From: Pseudorhodobacter sp. E13
GTDB lineage: Bacteria > Pseudomonadota > Alphaproteobacteria > Rhodobacterales > Rhodobacteraceae
DNA: 64,000 nt
Reading direction: 5' to 3'
Assembly: GCF_003991405.1 (NCBI RefSeq)
Contig: NZ_RPEN01000158.1
Location: 421,180-485,179 of the forward strand
Shown here: positions 18,398 through 27,300 of the stretch, piece by piece
How positions within the stretch are numbered: position 1 is the first letter of the stretch
How the letters are laid out: each line of letters starts with the position of its first letter
Program-made: the position numbers and the translations under genes
The notes under the pieces: model-generated
Database searches by the model: none
The model's input: only the letters and a program-made list of their open reading frames with translations
Told to the model about the DNA's origin: nothing

Positions 18398-18477
18398 GCT
18401 TTGACGGGAATCGTCTGGCGTGCAAGGGGGCTGCGTCTGCATCACCCCAACGCAATATATCGTCTGGGAGGACAATA

Positions 18478-19446
18478 ATGAAAACGACCATGTTCAAAGT
18501 GCTGGGCACCAGCGCTCTGCTTTCCGCGCTTACCGCAGGTTCGGCTTTTGCAACCGAATGTATCGCCCCCGCCAACCCCGGCGGCGGCTGGGATTTCACC
18601 TGCCGTCAAATCGCCAACATCATGTATGAGATCAAGGCAATCGACGCGCCGATGCAAGTGACCAACATGGCAGGCGGCGGTGGCGGCGTGGCCTTTTCCG
18701 CCGTTGTGGCCGACCATAACGAAGACCCTGACGTGATCGTCGCGGCATCCTCTGCCACCACGACCCGTCTGGCACAAAACGCTTTTGCTGGCATGACCGC
18801 CGATCAGGTGCGCTTTGTCGGTGCCATCGGTGCCGATCCCGGCGTGATCGTCGTGGCCAAGGACAGCCCGTTCCAATCCCTGTCGGATATGGTCGAGGCG
18901 ATCAAGGCCGATCCCGGTTCGGTTGCCTTTGCGGGCGGTTCGGCTGTGGGCGGGTTCGACCATATGAAACCGCTGCAAATCATGAAGGCCGCTGGCTTTG
19001 ATGACATCACCAAGATCAAATATATCGGCGTTGATGGCGGCGCGGATGCGATCACGCAAACCGTGGGCGGCTTTACCCAAGCGATGACGGGCGACATGTC
19101 GGAAATCGTCGGATTCATCAAGTCGGGTGACGTGCGCGCCCTTGCCGTGCTGACCGAAGAGCGGGTTCCCGGCTTTGACGATATCCCCACCGCGCGTGAG
19201 CAAGGCTTTGACGTGGTCGCCGTGAACTGGCGCGGCGTCTATGTGCCCAAGGGCATTTCCGACGATCAGTTCAACGCTTGGGCCGAGCGTCTGAAAGCCG
19301 TTGCTGAATCCGACCAGTGGAAAGCCGCGATGGCCGAAAACGGTCTGGCCCCCTTCACCAAGGTTGGCGGCGATTTCCAATCCTGGGTTGATGGCGTGAT
19401 CGCTGACACGGTTGTCCTGTCCAAGGAAATCGGGGTCATTCAATAA
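18478..19446 (+). CDS. tctC: Tripartite tricarboxylate transporter binding protein TctC
   Basis: The 322-residue protein starts with a signal peptide (MKTTMFKVLGTSALLSALTA, cleavage after SAFA) and continues with the TctC motif PANPGGGWDFTCR. The periplasmic protein captures a carboxylate for the TctAB permease. A GGGAGG ribosome site sits before the ATG. The stop TAA overlaps the tctB ATG (TAATG). The ligand class (citrate or another carboxylate) cannot be told from sequence. Confidence 0.95.
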   Translation: MKTTMFKVLGTSALLSALTAGSAFATECIAPANPGGGWDFTCRQIANIMYEIKAIDAPMQVTNMAGGGGGVAFSAVVADHNEDPDVIVAASSATTTRLAQNAFAGMTADQVRFVGAIGADPGVIVVAKDSPFQSLSDMVEAIKADPGSVAFAGGSAVGGFDHMKPLQIMKAAGFDDITKIKYIGVDGGADAITQTVGGFTQAMTGDMSEIVGFIKSGDVRALAVLTEERVPGFDDIPTAREQGFDVVAVNWRGVYVPKGISDDQFNAWAERLKAVAESDQWKAAMAENGLAPFTKVGGDFQSWVDGVIADTVVLSKEIGVIQ

Positions 19447-19886
19447 TGCGTGGTGACCGGATTTTTGGTCTGGTCATGATCGTTGTGGCGCTGGGGTATA
19501 TCCTCAGTGCCACGACCATCCGGTCCAGCTTCATGTCAGACCCGGTGGGCCCGCGCATCTTCCCCTATCTGGTGGGGGTGGTGACCATCCTCTGCGCCTT
19601 GGTGATGGTGTTGAAACCGGACCCGGATGTCGAATGGCCGATTGGCAAGACGCTGCTGAACCTTGGCGTGGCGCTGGCCATCCTGTTTGGCTATGCAGTG
19701 CTGGTCAAACCGCTTGGGTTCATTCTGCCGACGATCATCGTCTCGGGCATTCTCAGCTATCAGATCAACCCACAGCCGAAACTGGCCGCCCTGACGGGGC
19801 TGGGCCTTGGGCTTGGGCTGTTCGTGCTGTTCAAATTCATTCTCGGTCTCGGGCTCAAGGGCCTGCCGCCTGCCCTGATGGGCTAA
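19446..19886 (+). CDS. tctB: Tripartite tricarboxylate transporter small membrane subunit TctB
   Basis: A 146-residue protein with about four hydrophobic segments, the size and layout of TctB. It overlaps tctC by one base and ends ten bases before tctA. It forms the inner-membrane complex with TctA that takes substrate from TctC using an ion gradient. Confidence 0.92.
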   Translation: MRGDRIFGLVMIVVALGYILSATTIRSSFMSDPVGPRIFPYLVGVVTILCALVMVLKPDPDVEWPIGKTLLNLGVALAILFGYAVLVKPLGFILPTIIVSGILSYQINPQPKLAALTGLGLGLGLFVLFKFILGLGLKGLPPALMG

Positions 19887-19896
19887 GGATTTTGCC

Positions 19897-21411
19897 ATGG
19901 ATCTGCTGAACAATCTTGCGCTTGGGTTTTCCATAGCGCTGTCTCCCTACACCTTGGTGCTGGCCGTCATTGGCTGTTTTGTCGGCACCATCATCGGCGC
20001 GCTGCCGGGGCTTGGCCCGTCCAACGGCGTGGCGCTGCTGATTCCGATTTCGTTTTCCATGGGGTTTGACGCGATTTCCGCGCTGGTCCTGCTGACCTCG
20101 GTTTACTACGGGGCGATGTATGGGGGGCGGATTTCGTCAATCCTTCTGAACATTCCGGGGGATGAGCCTGCGATGATGACTACGCTGGATGGCTATCCGA
20201 TGGCCAGACAGGGCAAGGCGGGGGAGGCGCTTGTCGTCTCGGGCGTGGCCTCTTTCGTCGGGGCCTTTCTTGCCACCGTGGGCCTGATGCTGATGGCCCC
20301 ATGGCTAGCGCGCGTGGCATTCAAATTCGGCCCGGCGGAATATTTCGCGCTTTACATGCTGGCCTTTTGCACCTTGGGCGGCGTGGGGTCGAACAACCAG
20401 GCCAAATCGGCGATGGCGGCCTGCCTTGGCCTTGGCATCGCGATGATCGGCCTTGATAAAACCACCAATATGCAACGCTTTACCTTTGGCAACATGCACC
20501 TGTTTGATGGCATCGACTTTCTGGTCGCCATCGTCGGGCTCTTTGCCGTGTCCGAGGTGTTCCACTTCATCGAAACCCATGGCAAAAATTCGGCCATCGG
20601 GGTGAAGCTGGGCAAGGTGCTGATCCCGTGGAAGATGCTGAACGATACCAAAGGCGCCATGCTGCGCGGATCGGGCATCGGGTTTCTGGCAGGCATCCTG
20701 CCCGGCGCGGGGGCGTCCTTGGGGTCATTTCTGGCCTATATGGGTGAAAAATCCATTTCGCGCGACAAGGACAGCTTTGGCAAAGGCAACCCGAATGGCG
20801 TGGCCGCACCCGAGGCCGGCAATAACGCCGCCGCCGGGGGTGCGCTGATCCCGATGCTGACACTGGGGGTTCCGGGGTCCGGCACCACCGCCGTTTTGCT
20901 GGCGCTGCTGCTGACGCTCAACATCACGCCGGGGCCGCTTTTGTTCACCGAACGCCCGGATGTGGTCTGGTCGCTGATCGCGGCATTGCTGATCGCCAAC
21001 GTCATGCTGCTGATCATGAACGTGCCCATGGTCAAGGTCTTTGTGCGCATCCTGTCGGTGCCGTCCTACATCCTGCTGCCGGGTGTCACGATGATCGCCT
21101 TTGTGGGTATCTACTCGCTGACCGGGTCCAGCTTTGACATGATGCTGATGGTGGCCTTTGGTGTGCTGGGCTATGTCTGCCGCAAGCTGGATATCCCCAC
21201 CGTGCCGATCATCCTTGGCATCCTTTTGGGCAACGCGATGGAAGATAACATGCGCCGCGCGATGATCCTGTCGGATGGCGATTGGACCTATCTGTTTTCC
21301 TCGCCCATCGCTATCAGCTTCTGGATCGCGGCGGTTCTGGGCTTCATCGCCCCGATCTTCCTGCGCCGCTTCCTGAAAAAGCCGCCTCTGCCCACCACGG
21401 ACGAGGACTAA
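19897..21411 (+). CDS. tctA: Tripartite tricarboxylate transporter large permease TctA
   Basis: A 504-residue, highly hydrophobic protein with about 11-12 membrane segments. It contains the conserved family stretch IGALPGLGPSNGVALLIPIS and a matching GILPGAGASLGSFLAY in the second half, typical of TctA. It is the transport channel of the tctCBA system. The next gene (AtuA-like) starts two bases later and is presumably co-transcribed. Confidence 0.96.
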   Translation: MDLLNNLALGFSIALSPYTLVLAVIGCFVGTIIGALPGLGPSNGVALLIPISFSMGFDAISALVLLTSVYYGAMYGGRISSILLNIPGDEPAMMTTLDGYPMARQGKAGEALVVSGVASFVGAFLATVGLMLMAPWLARVAFKFGPAEYFALYMLAFCTLGGVGSNNQAKSAMAACLGLGIAMIGLDKTTNMQRFTFGNMHLFDGIDFLVAIVGLFAVSEVFHFIETHGKNSAIGVKLGKVLIPWKMLNDTKGAMLRGSGIGFLAGILPGAGASLGSFLAYMGEKSISRDKDSFGKGNPNGVAAPEAGNNAAAGGALIPMLTLGVPGSGTTAVLLALLLTLNITPGPLLFTERPDVVWSLIAALLIANVMLLIMNVPMVKVFVRILSVPSYILLPGVTMIAFVGIYSLTGSSFDMMLMVAFGVLGYVCRKLDIPTVPIILGILLGNAMEDNMRRAMILSDGDWTYLFSSPIAISFWIAAVLGFIAPIFLRRFLKKPPLPTTDED

Positions 21412-21413
21412 AA

Positions 21414-22772
21414 ATGCCAACCCGCGTGCTGATCCCTTCCGGCGTTCTCTGCCTTGGCTTTGACCGAGAGGCCTTGGCGCGCGGGGTGGCCATGAAACCA
21501 GACTTGATCGCAATCGACGGCGGCTCCACCGATAGCGGGCCGTGGTCGCTGGGGGCGGGGCAGTCGAAATACGCCCGCTCTGTCACCAAATCCGAATGGC
21601 GCGAATTGATGCTGGCGCGGGCTGAGGCAGGCGTGCCGCTGGTCATCGGCACCGCGGGCACCTGCGGCGCGGATGCTTGCGTTGACTGGATGTTCGACAT
21701 CACGCAAGAACTGGCGACCGAACTGGGCCAATCGGTCAAGGTCGCGCGGCTTTATTCCGGCCAACCCGCCGCCCGCATCACCCAGGCGCTGGCCGCTGGC
21801 CGCGTCAAACCGCTGACGCCCGCGCCCGAAATCAGCAGCGACAGGCTGGACCAGATGACCAATATCGTGGCGCTGGCGGGGGCGGAGCAGATACAGGCGG
21901 CGCTGAACACCGGGGCAGACATCATCATCGCAGGGCGCACCACCGATACCGCGATCATCGCAGCACTTCCCCTGATGCGCGGCGACCACGCGGGGGCTGC
22001 ATGGCACGGGGCCAAAGTGGCGGAATGTGGCGCGCTATGTTCCACCAACCCCACCTCGGGCGTGATTTTGGTGGATTTTGACGAAACGGGGTTCACGGTC
22101 GAACCGCTGGCCACTGGGGCCAGTTGCACGCCGCATTCCGTTTCGGCCCATATGCTTTACGAAAACTCCGATCCCTTCATCCTTTATGAACCCGGCGGGC
22201 ATCTGGATGTCACCGAAACCCGCTACCTCGCCCTGGACGCGCGGCGCACCCGGGCCACAGGCTCCAGATGGGTGCCGGGGCGCTATACGGTGAAACTGGA
22301 AGGCGCGCGGGCGGCCGGGTTTCAAACCACGCTGATCGCCGTGCTGCGCGATGCGCATTACGTCGCCAATGCGCAGGCTTGGGCCGATAAGCTGCACGGG
22401 TTTCTGGATGCGCTGATCGCCAAACGCATGGGGCTGGACCCCGCCAGCTATGACCTCGATTTCCGCCTGATCGGCGTCAACGCGGCCTTGGGCGCGATGG
22501 AAAACCGCAGCGCAGCCCCGGTGGAAGTGGGCGTGCTGCTGATCATCACCGCCCAAACCCAAGCGCTTGCCGCCGAGATTGGCAAACTCGCCAACCCGCA
22601 TCTGCTGCATTACCCGCTGACGGAAAACGAAGAACTGCCAACCTTCGCCTTCCCCTATTCCCCCGCCCAATCGGATCGTGGCGCGCTTTATGAATTCGCG
22701 CTCAATCATGTGCTGGAACTGGATGACCCGATGTCCGCCTTCCGCCTGACCGTGACAGAGGTATCGCCATGA
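21414..22772 (+). CDS. AtuA/DUF1446-family protein
   Basis: The 452-residue protein matches the acyclic terpene utilisation AtuA-type family (DUF1446), with IDGGSTDSGPWSLGAG near the N-terminus, GTAGTCGADACVDWMF, and IIAGRTTDTAIIAALPLM. No enzyme activity is firmly established for this family. The ATG at 21414 directly follows the tctA stop; a longer open frame into tctA is a shadow. It is coupled to a DUF4387 gene by an ATGA overlap. The association with a Tct importer suggests a role in catabolism of the imported carboxylic acid. Confidence 0.88.
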   Translation: MPTRVLIPSGVLCLGFDREALARGVAMKPDLIAIDGGSTDSGPWSLGAGQSKYARSVTKSEWRELMLARAEAGVPLVIGTAGTCGADACVDWMFDITQELATELGQSVKVARLYSGQPAARITQALAAGRVKPLTPAPEISSDRLDQMTNIVALAGAEQIQAALNTGADIIIAGRTTDTAIIAALPLMRGDHAGAAWHGAKVAECGALCSTNPTSGVILVDFDETGFTVEPLATGASCTPHSVSAHMLYENSDPFILYEPGGHLDVTETRYLALDARRTRATGSRWVPGRYTVKLEGARAAGFQTTLIAVLRDAHYVANAQAWADKLHGFLDALIAKRMGLDPASYDLDFRLIGVNAALGAMENRSAAPVEVGVLLIITAQTQALAAEIGKLANPHLLHYPLTENEELPTFAFPYSPAQSDRGALYEFALNHVLELDDPMSAFRLTVTEVSP

Positions 22773-23068
22773 CCCAAGTCAGCGAGATCGCTTACAAAGT
22801 CCGCTCCAAGAATGCAGGGCCGTTCTGGGTGACGGTGGATATATTCTGCGGCACGCCCGAGGCGTTTGCCCGGCTGCGCGAAGGGCTGAAAACCGAAACC
22901 GTCGCCGCCCTTTATCATCAGCCGACACAACTGCTGAAACGCTTTGATATCGCGGACCTGAACGTGATCAAGTTTTCCTTCCCACGCCCGGTGATCCAAG
23001 GCCACCGCTCGGATCGTGATATGCATGGCGCGCAATGGGCGACGCTGCTGGCGGAAATGCGCCTGTAA
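22769..23068 (+). CDS. DUF4387 family protein
   Basis: The 99-residue protein opens MTQVSEIAYKVRSKNAGPFW and holds the conserved NVIKFSFPRPVIQGHRSDRD segment of DUF4387. It overlaps the AtuA-like gene by four bases. DUF4387 proteins are commonly found next to AtuA-like proteins, which suggests they form one enzyme of two polypeptides. The reaction is unknown. It is the last gene of the tct operon; an intergenic repeat follows. Confidence 0.88.
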   Translation: MTQVSEIAYKVRSKNAGPFWVTVDIFCGTPEAFARLREGLKTETVAALYHQPTQLLKRFDIADLNVIKFSFPRPVIQGHRSDRDMHGAQWATLLAEMRL

Positions 23069-23090
23069 CCACTTGCCGCCCGCGCGCTTT

Positions 23091-23122
23091 GCGTCCTGCT
23101 TTCTTTCCGGTCCAAATATCCA
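23091..23122. repeat. Rhodobacterial intergenic element, copy 2
   Basis: GCGTCCTGCTTTCTTTCCGG followed by TCCAAATATCCA is almost identical to 15241-15272. It lies 22 bases after the DUF4387 stop, again between a plus-strand gene end and a convergent minus-strand gene end. Unlike copy 1 it lacks the long G/C hairpin after it. A weaker relative (TTTCATCTTGGTCTTAAATACC) sits at 55356-55377. Confidence 0.7.
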
Positions 23123-23191
23123 TCTTTTCCGACAGGTTCACCGGGTAAAACGGCACAAGGCTGGGTAAAACGGCAAAAGGCAGGCCCGGTT

Positions 23192-23815
23192 CTACACCCC
23201 TGCCCCGCCCTTGGGCCGCCCAAGCTGAAACAGATCGCTGCTGCGCGCATACCAGCCCGCGCCATGCATACGGCCAATCAGCCCCAGCGCGGGCGTGTCG
23301 ATATAGGCTTTGTCGGCATCCAGAACCATCGCATCGTCAATATGCGCCGCGACCACCCGGCCAATCACGATGGTTTGCATCGGCCCCGTTACCACCGAAG
23401 AAAGCATCTTGCATTCAAAGGCCACCGGGCTGGCCGCGATCCGGGGTGGTTTGATGTATTCCGATGCCGCCGCCGCCAGCCCGGCCAATTCCATCTCGCT
23501 TACCTCCGGGCCCACGCCTTCACAGGTGGCGTTCATCGCCTCGGCCAAGCGTTCGGGCACAAGGTTCACCACAAACTCGGCTGTCTCCAGAATATTGCGC
23601 GCGGTGTCTTTCCAGCCCCGCGCCGCATCGCGCAGCAAACCCACGGCCACCGTGGGCGGGGTATGCCCCATCGCGTTGAAAAAACTATAGGGTGCGGCAT
23701 TCACCACCCCGTTGCGCCCCAGCGTGGAAATCCACGCAATCGGCCGCGGCGTGATGGTAGAGGTTAGCAGCTTATAGCCAAGCTCCGGCGCGATTTTATC
23801 AAAGTCAAACAGCAT
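23192..23815 (-). CDS. Flavin reductase family protein
   Basis: The 207-residue protein has the FMN-binding split-barrel pattern of flavin reductases: STITPRPIAWISTLG, VNAAPYSFFNAMGHTPPTVA and GWKDTARNILETAEFVVNLV. Such proteins bind FMN and reduce flavins with NAD(P)H or act as flavin-dependent accessory enzymes in the cytoplasm. No partner monooxygenase is adjacent. It stands alone on the minus strand between the tct operon and the gene pair at 23873-28435. Confidence 0.9.
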   Translation of the reverse strand: MLFDFDKIAPELGYKLLTSTITPRPIAWISTLGRNGVVNAAPYSFFNAMGHTPPTVAVGLLRDAARGWKDTARNILETAEFVVNLVPERLAEAMNATCEGVGPEVSEMELAGLAAAASEYIKPPRIAASPVAFECKMLSSVVTGPMQTIVIGRVVAAHIDDAMVLDADKAYIDTPALGLIGRMHGAGWYARSSDLFQLGRPKGGAGV

Positions 23816-23872
23816 TCTGGCCCCCGTGGATCGGGGCCAAGAATAGCAGCCCCGCGCCCAAGGACCAGCGGC

Positions 23873-24319
23873 TTATTCCACCATCGCCACCGGCTCATAT
23901 TCCGGCTGCCCCCCCTCGGGCATCACCGCCCGGTAGGGAATGCCCATGAAGGTGTTGCGCGCGAAATAGACCAGCGTGCCGCCCTGCATTTCCGGCGGCT
24001 TGATCGCAGCAAAATCCGGCATCCCGAAATTGCGCAGGCGCATCACACCGGCCTGCGGCACCTCATCAGGGTCTTCGGCCTCAAAGGCGGCGCGATACTC
24101 GGCCTCAAACGCCGCCGGGTCCACGATCAGGCTGAACTTGTCGCCCTGCGCCAGATGGTTTGCCACCCGCGCATAGGCCCGCACCCAATGCGGATCGCTC
24201 AGCGCTGGGGCAAGCCTGATCACCTCGGACAGGTCCTGCGCCTTGGCCTGTTCAACAATGACAATCGGCGTGCCCGCCTGATCATATTGCATTGAGATCG
24301 GGGGCAATCCATCAGCCAT
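23873..24319 (-). CDS. Conserved-looking protein of unknown function, partner of the 1351-aa protein
   Basis: A 148-residue soluble protein (MADGLPPISMQYDQAGTPIV) with an AAGGAG ribosome site before its ATG. It has no signal peptide, membrane segment or motif I know. The second half reads GVMRLRNFGMPDFAAIKPPE and LVYFARNTFMGIPYRAVMPE, mixed alpha/beta in appearance. It starts 60 bases downstream of the stop of the large peptidase-like gene on the same strand, so the two likely form an operon. A chaperone, inhibitor or immunity role for the large protein is possible but unproven. Confidence 0.75.
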   Translation of the reverse strand: MADGLPPISMQYDQAGTPIVIVEQAKAQDLSEVIRLAPALSDPHWVRAYARVANHLAQGDKFSLIVDPAAFEAEYRAAFEAEDPDEVPQAGVMRLRNFGMPDFAAIKPPEMQGGTLVYFARNTFMGIPYRAVMPEGGQPEYEPVAMVE

Positions 24320-24379
24320 GATCTGTCTCCTTCAGTTCTGCCGCTGCTGCACCGCGCAGGTTTGGCCCATCGTTTCTGG

Positions 24380-27300
24380 TCATTTCACGGTCATCCATGG
24401 ACCTTCGGTCCAGTTCTTGCCCAGCGGGGTCATCTTGCCACTGATCACTTCTTTCTTCCAGAAAATCAGCTCTCCGGTGATCGGGTCGCCCGCCACCACG
24501 AAATAGGTCTGATCCTGCGAGGTGCCCCAGTTGGTATCGGCCACAACCACCTCTGGCATGGCAAAGGCGCTGGCAACCGTGGCTGCAACATCGCCTTTCA
24601 ACTCATCCTTCACCGCGTTCTGGAAATAGGCCAGAATGACGGCCTTGCGGGGGGCGTCGGCGGTAGGCTCCCGCTCTTTGACATAATCATCGGCGCGGCG
24701 CTGTGCATCTGCGGCCAGATAGGCCGCAACCTCGCTTTGCACCTTGGCGGCCAGCGCGGCAGGCTTCATCGCTGTGGTGGGTTTGTTGGCCAAAACCTTG
24801 ACCAACCCGGCGCGATCGGAATTCGGAGCCTTGGCCAGAATAGCGTTCAACTGCTTGTCATACAGCATCTGGGTTTCTTCAACGCTCATGACCTTGGCCG
24901 CCATCGCCTGCGCCGGGGCAACCAGTTCGGTCTGGATCTTGGCCGCTGAGTTGGGGTCTTTGATCTTGTCCAGCGACGGATGGTTGGGCAGCGTGTTGAA
25001 CGCATGCGCCGCATTCGCCCCCGAGGTGCCCATCGGCCCCATATCGCCCGTCATCGTCTTGTGCGATGTCAGAATGGCCCCCAGCACATCGACATTGCGC
25101 TGCGTATCGGTCTGGGCGGGCGCAGGCGGCGCGGGGGGCGGCTTTTTCCCGATCAGGGGTGAGCGGGCCGGATTGCCGCCGTCCAGAACCTTGGCGGTCT
25201 GCATTTCAAAACCACCTGTGGGCAAGGCCCATGGCGATGTCGGGGTGGTATAGGCGGCCAGAACCGCCGCTTTGAAATTCGCGCCCTGAATCAGCGTTTT
25301 GATCTGACCTTCCTGAACGCTGCCCGCAGCAACACCGGCGGCGCCCAGTGCAATCGTTTCAACCGCGGCCAGAAACGCGGCCTCGCTTTCCAAGGCCTTG
25401 CCACCGTAAAGGATCTTGTAACCGCCATCGGTGGAACTGCCATCGCCGCCACCTGCCGTTGGTGCCCCAATGCCGGGCCCCGCGTTATATTCAAACTTCA
25501 ACTGCGTGGCGATGGCCGTGTTTATCTTTTCCTGCACGCCCGGAATGATATCGCCCGTGACCGGATCGTTGGTGTTGGCCCAGGCCCCTGCCCCGACAAT
25601 CCCTTCAATCGCACCAAGGTTGAACGCCTTGTTGGACGCATGCGTCAGGCCATTGCGCAGCTTGCCGCGTTCAATGCTGGTCTGTTCCTCGGCCGCCGCC
25701 GTGGCGACCGAATATTCCCAACTGCGCATCAGGGGGTTTTCGCCCAAAGGTGGCGTCAGGTTGGCCGGATAGGTGGCACCGTTCTTGGCCTTGAACATCC
25801 CCGAGGTCGCGATCTTGGAATATTCGCCCATCGCGCGCAGCGGGTCGGTTTCGCGGATCGCCCGCACCGGCGCGGTGGAGAAACACGAGCCCACCGGCCC
25901 TTGGCTCAGCGGGGTCATCATCGCCGAAAGCACAGCCCCCTTGGCATCATTATCCGTCACCTCGGCGGGCTTCTTGCCCATGGTGCCTGCGATGATCTTT
26001 TTGGAATTCAGCGCCCCTGCCGCGCCCGGTGCTGGCAATTTGGTGCCCGCAATCACCGCCTCGGCCTTTGGCCCTTTGGTGCCATCGGCAAACAGCGCCT
26101 TCGTCTCGGCCATCTTCTGCGTCATTTGCGGGGTGAAGTTGGTCAGCGAACCGGGGTGGAACATCATGTGATCCATCGCCGCGCGTGCCGCATCCGAGCC
26201 GAAATCCACCTTGCCATCGGGCTGCACGGCGGCGGCCCCCATCGCGCCCGACCGGGCCAGCGCGATCTTGTTCTGGCGCTGATTCTCGGCCTTCGGGTCG
26301 CCTTCAATCGGTGGCTCCAAGCCGCCATAGGGGTCCGGCTTCAACTGCGCGCCGGTTTTCAGATAGGCGTCAAAGCCCTTGAAATACTCCTCGCCTTGCA
26401 AGGCCCCAATTTGCAGCGCGTTTTGCGACATCGCGCGCAACTGCTCTTTTGGCAGGTCCAGCTTGTTGCCAGAGGCATCGGCAAAGCCATCGTTCAGCTT
26501 GCCCGCCACCATGCCGACATTCTGCGCCACCGCCGAAGGGTTTTCGGACCGCGCGGCAATATCCATCGCCGAACCGGCCAGCTTGCCATCCTTGGCAAAG
26601 GCGGCAAGGAAGGCGGCTTTATCCTCATCCTTGAAGGCAGGTTTGGCACCGGGCGACAGCCGCCCCACCGTCACCGCCTCCAGCATCGCCTGTTTTGATT
26701 CCAGCGCGTCATTGCTGGCTTCGGCGGCCTCCATCGGGCCTTTGGCGGCGGCGGCATCCGTTTCGGCCTTGGCCTTGGCCGCGATCCCGGCATCCCGCGC
26801 GGCGATGGCATCGGCCTGCGCCTTTTCGGCAGCGGCAAGCGCCTTCTTGGCCTCTTCATTGGCGTTGATCAGCCGGGTGCTTTCGGCCACCGCCGCCGCG
26901 CGGTCGGCCTCGGACATGGTTGCAGGGTCGGGCAAACCCGCCTGAAAATCGGCCACCGCCTTGGCCGCTGCCGCCGCAAGCCCGCGCTGCACACCCAGCG
27001 CGATGCCTTTCAGGCCGATATCCACCGTGGCCGTGGCAATCTTGGTATCCGCTGCCTTTTTCGCCGCCAGCGCATCCGTCATCTTCTTGCGCGCAGCTTC
27101 AAACGCTTCCAATGACTGTTGCATCGCCGCCGGAGAGGTATCGAGCACCCCGCCCGCATCCATGGCCTTCAGCGAGGCCATCGCCGCCGCGAAAGCCTTG
27201 GGGTCGCTGGCGGCCATTTTCTTCAGCGCCTCGGCTTGCTTCGGGTCAAGCTTTGCCTCATCCACCCGCTTTTGCTTGGCCTCCAGCACCGCATCAGGGT

